Positions 25,548-34,809 are shown, counted from the first letter of the stretch. The stretch is 64,000 bases of DNA from Chryseobacterium takakiae (GCF_900129385.1 NZ_FQVO01000001.1:186001-250000), one strand, 5' to 3'. The notes: a model not told the origin generated them from the sequence alone. Translations and numbers: made by a program.

Positions 25548-28058
25548 ATGGATAAAAACACACAAAAAAAACAACAGGAATTGCCTGAAAAAGGCAGATT
25601 TTTATCGAAGCCAAGAGTGTTCTTCGGCCTTACCTTCATTCTCTTTTCCGTGGTTCTCACCTTTTCATTCGTGTCTTACCTGATGAATTGGAAGGCAGAC
25701 CAAAGCCAGGCCGGAACCATGCTGGATAAAAGCATTAAATCTTCCAACCTTTTCGGTAAGCTGGGCGACTGGCTTGGAAATATTTTTATTTTCGAAAGTA
25801 TCGGCGTGGCTTCTTTCATTATTGCGTTTCTGTTTTTAGTTTTCGGAACGATTATTCTTAAAAAGAAAATGTTTAAGCCGTGGAAAACTGTTGGACATTC
25901 CTTGTTTTTTATTTGCTGGCTTCCTATTTTATTCGGAGCTATTACAAAAGGCCAGGGTGTTCTGAGCGGTGTGTACGGCTACCAGATCATGGATTCCCTG
26001 AATACAATTATTGGTTCTTACGGTCTTTGGCTCGTTTTAATTTCAAGCATTGCGTTATACTTTATCTTAGAATTCAATCTTCGTCCTAGTTCCATTAAAT
26101 CTAAGCTGAATGACCTTAACGAAAACACGATTGGAAGGGTAAAATCCATGATGCCGAGTTCTGACGAAAATTTTGAGGCAGATGACGAACTTATTGAAGA
26201 AGCTGAAAGTGCAGAAAATATTCCTTCCAGAATTACCGTTACGGAAACCGTAAAGCCGGAAAAAATTAATGATAAACCTGTTATTGCTGAAGTTGAAACG
26301 ATCGTAACTCCAAACAAAACATCTTTTGAGGAGGATAAAAATGATTTTTCACAACCATTACACGTAGATCTGAATCCGAAACCTTCTATTCCAATGCCAA
26401 GCCCTGAACAGGCTTTTGATATCAAACCGGCGGCTTCAACCGCAATTGTGGCTGAAGATGATATTAAATTTAAAGTAGAAGTTGCTCCTGTTGTAGATAT
26501 TTTGGATGATTCCGACAGAAAATCCCAGGAACTGGTAGAAAAGCACGGTCTGTATGATCATAAATTAGATTTAGCCAATTTCCAGATGCCGACGGTTGAT
26601 CTTTTAAAGGATTACGGAAATGAGGAAATTTCTATCAACAAAGAAGAATTAGAAGAAAATAAGAATAAAATTGTCGGACTGCTGAAAAATTTCAATGTAG
26701 GAATTGCTGAAATTAAAGCGACGATAGGACCAACTGTGACTTTATATGAAATTGTTCCGGAAGCGGGAATCAGAGTTGCTGCCATTAAAAAGCTACAGGA
26801 TGATATCGCCCTTAATCTTTCTGCTTTGGGAATCCGGATTATTGCCCCAATGCCGGGTAAAGGAACCATCGGGATTGAAGTGCCGAGAAAAAATCCTACC
26901 ATGGTTTCCATGCGTTCGGTAATTGCGTCTCAGAAATTTCAGAATACTGATATGGATCTTCCTGTGGTTTTCGGGAAAACGATTTCCAACGAAATTTTCA
27001 TGGCAGACCTTTCCAAAATGCCTCACCTTTTGATGGCTGGTGCTACGGGACAGGGAAAATCGGTGGGAATTAATGCCATTCTTACTTCGCTTTTATACAA
27101 AAAACATCCGAGTGAACTGAAGTTCGTAATGGTAGATCCTAAAAAGGTAGAGCTTTCATTATATTCAAAAATAGAAAGACATTATTTAGCAAAACTTCCG
27201 GATGCAGAAGAAGCCATCATCACCGATACGAATAAGGTAATCAATACCCTGAATTCTCTTTGTATCGAAATGGATACGAGGTATGATCTTCTGAAAAATG
27301 CATTCTGTAAAAATTTAAAGGAATACAATAAAAAATTCTCGGAAAGAAAACTGAATCCGGAAAACGGACACCGTTACCTCCCTTATATCGTTTTGGTAGT
27401 AGATGAGTTTGCAGATCTTATCATGACTGCAGGAAAAGAAGTGGAATTACCTATTGCAAGGCTCGCGCAGCTGGCCAGAGCAGTGGGAATTCACTTAATT
27501 GTTGCCACCCAAAGACCTTCTGTAAACGTTATTACAGGGATGATTAAAGCCAACTTCCCGGCAAGGGCAGCTTTCAGGGTAATATCCAGTGTAGATTCCA
27601 GGACGATTCTGGACTCTCCGGGTGCGGATCAGCTGATCGGTAAAGGAGATATGCTGTATTTCAACGGAAATGAAATTTTAAGGCTTCAATGTGCGTTCGT
27701 AGATACACCGGAAGTTGAAAGACTGGCCGAATATATCGGTGAGCAGAAAGGATATGCTTCGGCATTTATTCTTCCTGAATATGTTTCCGAAGATTCTGCA
27801 AGTACGGTAGGCGCTTTCGACCCTAATGAAAAGGATGCTTTGTTTGAAGAAGCAGCAAGAATTATTGTTTCCACCCAACAAGGTTCCACTTCCATGCTTC
27901 AAAGACAATTGAAGTTGGGCTACAACAGAGCAGGAAGAATTATGGATCAATTGGAAGCAAGCGGAATTGTAGGCGGATTTAACGGGGCTAAAGCAAGAGA
28001 GGTGCTCATCAGTGATCTTCACTCTCTTGAGCAGTTTCTGGATGATTTAAAAGGGTAA
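25548..28058 (+). CDS. ftsK: DNA translocase FtsK/SpoIIIE
   Basis: Septal ATPase that pumps DNA during chromosome segregation. From the ATG at 25548 (MDKNTQKKQQELPEKG) it has 836 residues; an upstream TTG frame overlaps the promoter box. Four N-terminal membrane helices (about residues 20-180) are followed by an acidic, low-complexity linker. The motor carries Walker A GATGQGKSVGIN (about 498) and Walker B YIVLVVDEFADLIM. The C-terminal gamma domain is GSTSMLQRQLKLGYNRAGRIMDQL. The protein ends SLEQFLDDLKG, and a diverged second copy of this tail lies just after the stop codon. Confidence 0.96.
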   Translation: MDKNTQKKQQELPEKGRFLSKPRVFFGLTFILFSVVLTFSFVSYLMNWKADQSQAGTMLDKSIKSSNLFGKLGDWLGNIFIFESIGVASFIIAFLFLVFGTIILKKKMFKPWKTVGHSLFFICWLPILFGAITKGQGVLSGVYGYQIMDSLNTIIGSYGLWLVLISSIALYFILEFNLRPSSIKSKLNDLNENTIGRVKSMMPSSDENFEADDELIEEAESAENIPSRITVTETVKPEKINDKPVIAEVETIVTPNKTSFEEDKNDFSQPLHVDLNPKPSIPMPSPEQAFDIKPAASTAIVAEDDIKFKVEVAPVVDILDDSDRKSQELVEKHGLYDHKLDLANFQMPTVDLLKDYGNEEISINKEELEENKNKIVGLLKNFNVGIAEIKATIGPTVTLYEIVPEAGIRVAAIKKLQDDIALNLSALGIRIIAPMPGKGTIGIEVPRKNPTMVSMRSVIASQKFQNTDMDLPVVFGKTISNEIFMADLSKMPHLLMAGATGQGKSVGINAILTSLLYKKHPSELKFVMVDPKKVELSLYSKIERHYLAKLPDAEEAIITDTNKVINTLNSLCIEMDTRYDLLKNAFCKNLKEYNKKFSERKLNPENGHRYLPYIVLVVDEFADLIMTAGKEVELPIARLAQLARAVGIHLIVATQRPSVNVITGMIKANFPARAAFRVISSVDSRTILDSPGADQLIGKGDMLYFNGNEILRLQCAFVDTPEVERLAEYIGEQKGYASAFILPEYVSEDSASTVGAFDPNEKDALFEEAARIIVSTQQGSTSMLQRQLKLGYNRAGRIMDQLEASGIVGGFNGAKAREVLISDLHSLEQFLDDLKG

Positions 28059-28080
28059 GATTCTTTAATAGTTTTTTAAA

Positions 28081-28140
28081 GATTCAAACAGGAATAAAGA
28101 AGATTCTTTGGAACAGTTTTTGAGTGACCTGCGCAGTTAA
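28081..28140 (+). pseudogene. Relic of an ftsK 3' end
   Basis: After the ftsK stop, and in a different frame, the DNA reads DSNRNKEDSLEQFLSDLRS followed by TAA. The part SLEQFLSDLRS matches the ftsK C-terminus SLEQFLDDLKG, while the bases differ mainly at synonymous positions (for example CTT/TTG, GAG/GAA, CTG/TTG). No start codon or upstream gene part accompanies it, so it is a leftover fragment. Allelic replacement of ftsK by a diverged copy is a likely origin. Confidence 0.65.
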
Positions 28141-28202
28141 AGGCCAATGAAGTTTAACTTTTAACAATAAAGCAAGTCTAAAGATTAAAGATTTAAATAA
28201 AA

Positions 28203-28850
28203 ATGAAAAATAGTATTTCAAAAATTATAGTGAGCAGTATGGTTGTGGGCGTAGTTGGATTTGCCAATGCCCAGAAAATTGACGCGAAGGCAAAAAAAAT
28301 TCTGGATGATATTACGGCAAACTATAATTCCAAGAAGAATTCTTATTTTAAATTTTCTTTCGGAACAGGAACCAACGGACAGGTTTCAAAAACGGAACCG
28401 GGAATTTACTATGCCGCCGGAGATAAGTATAAGTTAAAGATCATGGAAACGGAACAGATTTTTGACGGCAACAAAATCTACAATATCAATACGGAAGATA
28501 TGGAAGTAACCGTTGCAAAACCCAACGGAAGCGGATCTATGTTCTCCCCTATCAACTATCTTTCCACCTACAGAAATGATTATAATGTAACATACAACGG
28601 GAAGAAAAATGTAAACGGTGTAAATACAGATTTTATTAAATTGACACCAGTAAAAGCGAATGGAATACAATATGTGTATTTGTTTGTAGACCCGGTAAAA
28701 AAACAGATGGTAAAGCTTGAACAGCATGGAAACAACAAAGATGTTGCAGTGATTGCCATTAAAGAGTACAAAGAAAATCAGAATCTGGATCCGGGAATGT
28801 TTGTTTTTGATAAAAATAAATACAAAAATTACCTGATTACCGAGCTTTAA
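28203..28850 (+). CDS. lolA: LolA-like outer-membrane lipoprotein carrier protein
   Basis: A 215-residue periplasmic protein with a signal peptide ending near FANAQ. The mature part has the LolA/LppX beta half-barrel pattern: an N-terminal helix (DAKAKKILDDITANYNSKKNSYFKF), then strands including YYAAGDKYKLKIMETEQIFDGNKIYNINTEDMEV. LolA ferries lipoproteins from LolCDE to the outer membrane. Placement between ftsK and an LptF/G permease is common in flavobacteria. Overall assignment is strong for the fold and moderate for the exact role. Confidence 0.88.
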   Translation: MKNSISKIIVSSMVVGVVGFANAQKIDAKAKKILDDITANYNSKKNSYFKFSFGTGTNGQVSKTEPGIYYAAGDKYKLKIMETEQIFDGNKIYNINTEDMEVTVAKPNGSGSMFSPINYLSTYRNDYNVTYNGKKNVNGVNTDFIKLTPVKANGIQYVYLFVDPVKKQMVKLEQHGNNKDVAVIAIKEYKENQNLDPGMFVFDKNKYKNYLITEL

Positions 28851-28937
28851 AAGCGAGCTGTTTTACAGATTATAAAAATTTCATAAAATATAAAAGCTGC
28901 AAAGGAAACTTTGTGGCTTTTTCATTAATTTTGGCAC

Positions 28938-30398
28938 ATGTTAAAAATACTAGACCGATATATTATAAAAACTTTCTTCGGACCGTTTTTCTTTATATTC
29001 AGCGTGCTGTTTTTCATATTTATTGTGAATATCATCTGGGTTCAGCTGGGACAATTTATGGGAAAAGGACTCAGCACCTTTCAAATTCTTAAACTTCTTT
29101 TTTATCTGGGAGTAAGCGTGATCAGTATGGTATTGCCATTGACGATTCTTCTGGCAAGTATCATGTCCTTCGGGGAATTCGGGGAACGGTATGAGCTTGC
29201 AGCCATGAAAGCCGCGGGAATTTCGCTCACCAGGGTAATGCTTCCATTGCTTGGTGTAACGGTTGTTCTTTCAGTCATGCTGTATTTTTTCTCCAATAAT
29301 ATTATTCCGGATTTTCAGCGAAAGGCGAAAAATATGCTCTTCAATATTGCACAGACCAAACCAGCGCTCAACTTCACGCCGGGTCAGTTTATCGATCAGA
29401 TTCCCGGATACATGGTGAAGTTTGATAAAATAAGCGGGGAAAATGGGGAAAATATCGACGGTGTTTTTATCCATAAAAAAGCAACCTCTTATGATAACCA
29501 ACAATCAATCGTAGCAGAAAAAGGAAAATTTGTGCCGGCTGCCAACAAGAATTATCTTAAACTCATTCTTTACAACGGATATGTGTACGAAGACAATTTT
29601 GCAGGAAAAGCGGAAAATGTACGCCTGAAACAGCCTGATCAAGCTATAAAATTTGATTCGCTGACTTCGCATTTTGACGTAAGTGAAATTATTAATAAAG
29701 CAATCGAAGAAGAAAAAATTACGGATGATTACCGTTTCCAGACATTCAACCAGCTTGATAAAACTATTGATCAGACCAAGAAGGATAACAATAAATTCTT
29801 TACCAATATAAATAATGATGTTCTGGGTCAAACCAACTCTGTGATAACGTATATGGATACCAAACAGAACAGATCCAAAGCAAAACCCAAGCAGCTTTTA
29901 AAGCTTGATACTTTAAAAAATGACAAAAAGCTGGAGATTATTAATAATGCGTATACCCGCCTTGAAAACCTTAAAGGTACCGTCGACGGTAAAAATAATG
30001 AAATCGATCCTGTCGTTAAATATTACGGGAAAGTGGTCATTTATCAGCAGAGAATTGTTACCTATTCATTCACCTGTATTATCTTCTTCCTGATCGGTGC
30101 AAGTCTCGGATCTATCATCAGAAAAGGAGGAATGGGACTGCCCGTGATTATTGCCATTGTTATTTTCATTATATTTTATGTCATTAACGTTGGAGTGGAA
30201 AATATGGCCTGGTCCGGAAAAGTAAATCCTTATCTTGCGGCCTGGATTCCTAATCTTGTTTTATTTCCTTTCGGGATATGGATGACCTATAAGGCACTTA
30301 CCGATTCGCAGTTATTTGATGCGGAAAAATACAAGGCATTCTTTAAACCGGTCACGAAGCTGTTCGTCAAAAATCAGGAACATAAAAGATATCAGTAA
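28938..30398 (+). CDS. LptF/LptG family permease
   Basis: Inner-membrane component of the lipopolysaccharide exporter LptB2FG. The 486-residue protein has the YjgP/YjgQ layout: opening MLKILDRYIIKTFFGPFFFIF, three N-terminal helices, a large periplasmic beta-jellyroll (about residues 130-370), and three C-terminal helices. The conserved EFGERYELAAMKAAGIS coupling segment near residue 75 contacts the LptB ATPase. Compared with the usual 360 residues it has an inserted hydrophilic stretch with many Lys and Asn (about 255-360). Which of LptF or LptG it is cannot be decided here. Confidence 0.92.
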   Translation: MLKILDRYIIKTFFGPFFFIFSVLFFIFIVNIIWVQLGQFMGKGLSTFQILKLLFYLGVSVISMVLPLTILLASIMSFGEFGERYELAAMKAAGISLTRVMLPLLGVTVVLSVMLYFFSNNIIPDFQRKAKNMLFNIAQTKPALNFTPGQFIDQIPGYMVKFDKISGENGENIDGVFIHKKATSYDNQQSIVAEKGKFVPAANKNYLKLILYNGYVYEDNFAGKAENVRLKQPDQAIKFDSLTSHFDVSEIINKAIEEEKITDDYRFQTFNQLDKTIDQTKKDNNKFFTNINNDVLGQTNSVITYMDTKQNRSKAKPKQLLKLDTLKNDKKLEIINNAYTRLENLKGTVDGKNNEIDPVVKYYGKVVIYQQRIVTYSFTCIIFFLIGASLGSIIRKGGMGLPVIIAIVIFIIFYVINVGVENMAWSGKVNPYLAAWIPNLVLFPFGIWMTYKALTDSQLFDAEKYKAFFKPVTKLFVKNQEHKRYQ

Positions 30399-30404
30399 TA
30401 TTAG

Positions 30405-30430
30405 AAGATCCGGAAATTCCGGATCTTTTT
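30405..30430 (+). terminator. Terminator after the LptF/G permease gene
   Basis: AAGATCCGG and CCGGATCTT form a nine-pair stem around AAATT, followed by a T tract, seven bases after the stop codon. Confidence 0.85.
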
Positions 30431-30497
30431 ATTTTCAGTACAGGTGATTGTCATAGCATGTTTTTTGTACTAATGAGGCAGCCAAAACCATTTACAT

Positions 30498-31139
30498 ATG
30501 AAAAATATACTGACTGTTCTAAGTCTTATTATGATCATCTCCTGCAAAAAAGAAGATGCAAAAGCAATCAAAAAAAAACAATCTGAAGATCCAGCAATAA
30601 ACAATAACACTTCTTTGATAACCAGAGATGATTCAATAAAAACAATTGATGATATAAAGAAAGAGTACGCCAGTATAAACAGTATGCTAATCTCAAAGAA
30701 ATTAGATTCAACGCAATTCAGCTATAATTGTGATGAAAGAGAAGGTGAAGTTACCCTTTACTATAAAGATAAGAAGCTTGCAGCCGTGAAGGATTTTTAT
30801 GCGGAACACAGCCATTTTTCTTCTTCAACCCTTTATTTCATAAAAAACGAGCAGGTGTTTTTTATTTTCAATGATGAAACAGTCTGGAATTTTGATGACA
30901 GCGGAACTCCTGAAAAACCGGAGACAAAGGATGATATTAAAGAAAAAAGGATTTATATTTTAGATCATAAACCCGTTCAGTGTTTTGAGAAAAACTATTC
31001 CGTATCTTCCAAAGGAAATAATAAGAATCCTCAAACCATTTCCAATAAAGAAACAAAATGTGATATTGCTGAATTGATGAAAAAATATCAGCTTATCGTT
31101 AAAAATAAAGACAGGAAAGGCGGTATCAACTGCCTGTAA
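30498..31139 (+). CDS. Lipoprotein of unknown function
   Basis: The 213-residue product has a signal peptide ending in the lipobox MIISC (Cys 17), followed by KKEDAK. The remainder is hydrophilic and rich in Lys and Asp, with beta-prone segments (REGEVTLYYKDKKLAAVKDFY, TLYFIKNEQVFFIFNDE) and two Cys near the C-terminal end (VQCFEKNY, TKCDIAELM). I do not recognise a family. It is bracketed by terminators on both sides and is therefore a single-gene unit. Confidence 0.75.
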   Translation: MKNILTVLSLIMIISCKKEDAKAIKKKQSEDPAINNNTSLITRDDSIKTIDDIKKEYASINSMLISKKLDSTQFSYNCDEREGEVTLYYKDKKLAAVKDFYAEHSHFSSSTLYFIKNEQVFFIFNDETVWNFDDSGTPEKPETKDDIKEKRIYILDHKPVQCFEKNYSVSSKGNNKNPQTISNKETKCDIAELMKKYQLIVKNKDRKGGINCL

Positions 31140-31142
31140 CAA

Positions 31143-31173
31143 AAAAGCGGCTTCAAATTCTGAGGCCGCTTTT
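31143..31173. terminator. Bidirectional terminator between lipoprotein gene and frr
   Basis: AAAAGCGGCTTCA pairs with TGAGGCCGCTTTT (one mispaired or G-U position). A and T tracts on the flanks suit both convergent genes. Confidence 0.85.
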
Positions 31174-31192
31174 ATATTGTATTTTCTGAAAA

Positions 31193-31747
31193 TTAGACTT
31201 TCATGATTTCAGCTTCTTTTACTTTCAGATGCTCGTCACAAATTTTCACATACTTATCCGTAAGAACCTGGATGTCAGCTTCAATACCTTTAATAATATC
31301 TTCAGATACACCGTCAAGCTTTTTAAGCTCTTTCAGACCATTTTGTCTTGCATTTCTTACAACAACTTTCGTATCTTCAGTTTCAGATTTTGCCTGTTTT
31401 GCCAGCTCTCTTCTTCTTTCTTCTGTTAACGGTGGAACATTAAGAATAATATTGATCCCGTTGTTAGATGGGGCAAAACCAAGATTAGAATTAATGATCG
31501 CTTTTTCAATATCATTAATTGCTTTAGCATCCCAAGGTTGAATAGAAATCGTCATGGCATCCGGGATAGAAACATTGGCAACCTGATTGATGGGAGTGAG
31601 TGCTCCGTAATATTCTACCATTACATCCTGAACCATATTTGTAGACGCACGTCCCGCTCTGATTCTTTGAAATGCATGATCCAGGTGCTTAACAGCCGCT
31701 TCCATATCGTGTTGCACAGACTCTACTATAAGATCTAATTCTTCCAT
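31193..31747 (-). CDS. frr: Ribosome recycling factor
   Basis: Splits post-termination ribosomes together with EF-G. The start at ATG 31747 gives 184 residues, the normal length; a longer frame adds ten residues without homology. Conserved segments include HAFQRIRAGRAST (about 23-35), INQVANVSIPDAMTISIQPWDAKA and IILNVPPLTEERRRELAKQAK, the hinge-facing motif. It follows pyrH on the same strand after about 145 nt, the usual gene order in many bacteria. Confidence 0.97.
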   Translation of the reverse strand: MEELDLIVESVQHDMEAAVKHLDHAFQRIRAGRASTNMVQDVMVEYYGALTPINQVANVSIPDAMTISIQPWDAKAINDIEKAIINSNLGFAPSNNGINIILNVPPLTEERRRELAKQAKSETEDTKVVVRNARQNGLKELKKLDGVSEDIIKGIEADIQVLTDKYVKICDEHLKVKEAEIMKV

Positions 31748-31847
31748 TATATAATAAAAATTTGATAAGTTACACATTTTGAAGATTCAAGTTAAAAGTA
31801 AAGCCTACCTACTTACAAACTTCATCACCGGTTCTACTTGGCTCTTT

Positions 31848-31886
31848 CACTTTTCACTTTTTACTTTTCACTTTTTACTTTTCTCT
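31848..31886. repeat. Tandem CTTTTCACTTTTTA repeats between pyrH and frr
   Basis: The spacer holds about two and a half copies of a 14-nt pyrimidine-rich unit (CTTTTCACTTTTTA). It has no stem and no reading frame. Simple slippage-type repeat. Confidence 0.65.
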
Positions 31887-31891
31887 TAAAA

Positions 31892-32599
31892 TTACAAATC
31901 AACTAAAGTACCAACATTTTCTCCGTCAACAATTTTTTCAAGATTTCCGTCTTTGTTCATATCAAAAACGATAATCGGCAATTTGTTTTCGTGGCTTAAC
32001 GTAAAAGCAGTCATATCCATTACTTTAAGGTTTTTGGCGTAAACTTCGTCGAAAGATAATGAATTATATTTTACGGCATTTACATTTTTTTCAGGATCGC
32101 TGTCATAAATTCCGTCTACCCTGGTTCCTTTTAAAATGACATCCGCTCCGATTTCAATTGCTCTTAATGTTGCCGCAGTATCGGTTGTGAAATAAGGATT
32201 TCCTGTTCCGGCTCCGAAGATCACTACTCTTCCTTTTTCAAGATGTCTCACTGCTCTTCTTTTGATGAAAGGTTCCGCTACTTTGTCCATTTCGATGGCA
32301 GACTGCAATCTCGTTTTGATACCGGCATCTTCCAGTGCTCCCTGAAGTGCCATTCCGTTGATTACCGTTGCAAGCATGCCCATATAATCGCCCTGCACTC
32401 TGTCCATTCCTTTGGCAGCTCCGGCCACACCGCGGAAAATATTTCCTCCTCCAATTACAATGGCAACTTCACAGCCTTTGTCCACTACTTTTTTGATCTC
32501 AGCTGCGTATTCCTGAAGCCTTTCGTTGTCAATACCATATTGTCTGTTTCCCATTAAGGCTTCACCACTAAGTTTCAGAAGGATTCTTTTATATTTCAT
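31892..32599 (-). CDS. pyrH: UMP kinase
   Basis: Phosphorylates UMP to UDP, allosterically controlled by GTP and UTP in the bacterial family. The start at ATG 32599 ([18 protein letters not shown]) gives 235 residues as usual; the frame continues 18 codons upstream without similarity. The amino-acid-kinase motifs [17 protein letters not shown] and the [20 protein letters not shown] segment are visible. It is followed by frr. Confidence 0.97.
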   Translation of the reverse strand: MKYKRILLKLSGEALMGNRQYGIDNERLQEYAAEIKKVVDKGCEVAIVIGGGNIFRGVAGAAKGMDRVQGDYMGMLATVINGMALQGALEDAGIKTRLQSAIEMDKVAEPFIKRRAVRHLEKGRVVIFGAGTGNPYFTTDTAATLRAIEIGADVILKGTRVDGIYDSDPEKNVNAVKYNSLSFDEVYAKNLKVMDMTAFTLSHENKLPIIVFDMNKDGNLEKIVDGENVGTLVDL

Positions 32600-32771
32600 C
32601 TTTATTTTTAAATACATTTTATCGGTTGGTTCGTCAGAAATTTGACTTTGCAAATATAATCATTAATCAGGTTGATTTTTAATTCCGGATTAAATTTTTA
32701 AAGGTTGTTTCTGAAGCTGTTTTCAGGTGAGCAGTTTGATCACGTTAAAAAGCTGTATTTACTATTTATTT

Positions 32772-32866
32772 GAAGCTTTTTCCCGCTTTCCACTGTATCT
32801 TTTCGGGTACGGGCTCCGCTTTGCTCCGCCCGCACCCGAAAAGGATGTCGTTTCAATCGGGGCTAA
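32772..32866. repeat. Palindromic GC-rich intergenic element
   Basis: CTTTTCGGGTACGGGC (32799-32814) and GCCCGCACCCGAAAAG (32828-32843) form a 16-bp stem with one A-C mismatch, which becomes a G-U pair in minus-strand RNA. Flanks AGC...CCCG (32774-32785) and CGGGGCT (32858-32864) can close an outer helix. The core is far richer in GC than its surroundings. From memory, similar elements recur in flavobacterial genomes; only one copy is seen here. Confidence 0.7.
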
Positions 32867-32922
32867 TAAGACGTAAATTTCAAAAAAGTTAAAATTTCCC
32901 GGTAAATAATGTGAGAAATATT

Positions 32923-32951
32923 TTGAAAAGTACGAAAAAGGATTATTTTTG
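32923..32951 (+). promoter_or_regulatory. Promoter of porQ
   Basis: TTG (32923-32925), an 18-nt spacer and TATTTTTG (32944-32951) match the flavobacterial promoter pattern. The start codon follows 18 nt later. Confidence 0.75.
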
Positions 32952-32969
32952 CATTACTAATAAACTGAA

Positions 32970-33962
32970 TTGAAGAAAATTGTCATTTTTTCATTATTTC
33001 TGTCAGGGATTGTTTCTTATGCACAAACAGGAACAAACGTTTACCCGTTTTTAAATATTCCGGTTTCTGCGAGACAGGCTGCACTTGGCGGCGATGCAAT
33101 TTCAGTAAGAGATCATGATGTTTCCTTTGCCATTGCAAACCCGTCATTGCTTAATAAAGATTCCGATAACCAGCTGTCTGTAAATGCGGCGGCATACCTT
33201 GCCGATTCCAAATACGGAACAATAGCCTATGCCAAAGATTTTGATAATGGTCACATGGCTACTATCAATGCACGCTACATGAGTTACGGAGATATTCCCA
33301 GAACTGATGAAAGTGGTTTCGAAAACGGAACATTCAAAGCTTCCGATGTAGCCATCGGTGCAGGATATGCGTATCAGTTTGAAGAAGACTGGACAATAGG
33401 CGGCGGATTAAATTTTATCACTTCTAAGATTGATAACTATACCTCTTCGGCCATATCAGGAAACGCAGGAATTACTTATCACAATAGAAAGAACAAAGAA
33501 ACGGCTTCTCTGGTATTCAGAAACTTCGGATATCAGTTCAAATCATTCAACGGAACCCGGGAAAATCTTCCTTTCCGTGTGGATTTAGGATATACCCGGA
33601 TTTTAAAAGCAATTCCGCTGGCGATTACCATTACCGCGCACGATCTTCAGGAATTTGATATTTCTTCACAATACAATGTAAACGGTCAGGAAGTAAATCT
33701 GGGTAGAAAAATTGCCGATCACTTCTCCCTGGGTGCAGAATTGTTTCCTGAAAAAGGATTCAACATCAGGCTTGGATATAATGTAAAACGAGGAAACGAA
33801 CTGGCAGTGGCAGATCAGAGAAACTTCTCCGGGCTTTCCGCAGGGTTTGGGATTAAATTATCAAGATTCAGAATCGATTATGCCCATGTAAGGTATCATA
33901 ATTCAACCAATGTTAATCAGATTGGTGTTTCCGTAGATCTTGTAAGCCATGCCGGAGAATAA
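32970..33962 (+). CDS. porQ: Type IX secretion system protein PorQ
   Basis: Outer-membrane beta-barrel accessory of the type IX secretion system, of the PorV/FadL-like fold. The 330-residue protein begins with a signal peptide (MKKIVIFSLFLSGIVSYAQ). The mature start TGTNVYPFLNIPVSARQAALGG is characteristic of PorQ, and amphipathic strands continue to the C-terminus. The start codon is TTG: no in-frame ATG or GTG precedes the signal peptide, and a strong promoter sits just upstream. Linkage with cmk directly downstream is common in flavobacteria. Confidence 0.9.
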   Translation: MKKIVIFSLFLSGIVSYAQTGTNVYPFLNIPVSARQAALGGDAISVRDHDVSFAIANPSLLNKDSDNQLSVNAAAYLADSKYGTIAYAKDFDNGHMATINARYMSYGDIPRTDESGFENGTFKASDVAIGAGYAYQFEEDWTIGGGLNFITSKIDNYTSSAISGNAGITYHNRKNKETASLVFRNFGYQFKSFNGTRENLPFRVDLGYTRILKAIPLAITITAHDLQEFDISSQYNVNGQEVNLGRKIADHFSLGAELFPEKGFNIRLGYNVKRGNELAVADQRNFSGLSAGFGIKLSRFRIDYAHVRYHNSTNVNQIGVSVDLVSHAGE

Positions 33963-33988
33963 TTAAATAAAAATCATTTAATAAATAT

Positions 33989-34015
33989 ATCCCTGAATTT
34001 ATTCGGGGATTTTTT
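33989..34015 (+). terminator. Terminator after porQ
   Basis: ATCCCTGAAT (33989-33998) pairs with ATTCGGGGAT (34001-34010) with one T-G pair and is followed by a T tract. Confidence 0.75.
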
Positions 34016-34134
34016 AATTTAAATATTTGATGTAAAGCCGGTTCTGTATACTTTGAACAACTTGCTGCATATAATCATCAATAAAATACGATTACTTTAC
34101 TTGGTTTTTAATAAAAAATCTGGAAATTTGTGTC

Positions 34135-34809
34135 ATGAAAAAACCTGTTATAGCAATCGATGGGTACTCGTCTACCGGAAAAAGTTCAATCTCTAAAATT
34201 ATTGCCCAAAAATTGGGGATTATTCACCTGGATACGGGTGCACTCTACAGAGGAGTTACCTGGTTTGCTCTTCAGAATTGTTTGAATGACGACGGATCAA
34301 TTAATCTTCAAAGTCTGTTTTCTTCTTTTGATGAGATAGAGCTTGAATTTAAAAATGATAATGGAGAACTGGTTCTTTTCTTAAATCATATTGACATTTC
34401 AAAAGCCATCCGTACCAATGAAGTGTCAGAAAACGTAAGTTTTGTCGCAAAACAGAAGGAAGTACGTGATTTTCTTCTGCAGTCACAGCGCTCTTTGGCA
34501 GAAAAAGGAGGTATTATCATGGATGGACGTGACATCGGGACAGTAGTTCTGCCAAATGCGGACTATAAGTTTTTCCTGACGGCAAGCATTGATGAAAGAA
34601 CAAAAAGACGCTATCAGGAACTGATAAGTCTGGGAATCGAATCCAATGAACGACAGGTAAAAGAAAACCTTATTATACGCGATAAGATTGACAGTGAGCG
34701 GGAAATAGCACCACTCAAACAAGCAGATGACGCCATAGTTATCGATAATACCAGTATTTCAAAAGAAGAAACCATAGAAAGTATTCTTTCTTACATCAAA
34801 AATATTTAA
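34135..34809 (+). CDS. cmk: Cytidylate kinase
   Basis: Phosphorylates CMP and dCMP. The 224 residues carry the P-loop DGYSSTGKSSISK (about 7-19), the HLDTGALYRGVTW substrate segment (about 31-43), MDGRDIGTVVLPNADYKFFLTAS (about 129-151) and the lid with SIDERTKRRYQEL. The family length is normal. It stands behind porQ, separated by a terminator, so it probably has its own promoter. Confidence 0.97.
   Translation: MKKPVIAIDGYSSTGKSSISKIIAQKLGIIHLDTGALYRGVTWFALQNCLNDDGSINLQSLFSSFDEIELEFKNDNGELVLFLNHIDISKAIRTNEVSENVSFVAKQKEVRDFLLQSQRSLAEKGGIIMDGRDIGTVVLPNADYKFFLTASIDERTKRRYQELISLGIESNERQVKENLIIRDKIDSEREIAPLKQADDAIVIDNTSISKEETIESILSYIKNI

Larger units (their letters stand above)
32600..32969. 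other. Divergent intergenic region between pyrH and porQ
   Basis: Contains a palindromic repeat element (32772-32866) and the porQ promoter (32923-32951). Otherwise AT-rich with no supported reading frame. Confidence 0.65.

Noticed and set aside
31848..31886. CRISPR-like repeats in the pyrH-frr gap
   Set aside because: The units are contiguous without spacers; this is a simple tandem repeat.
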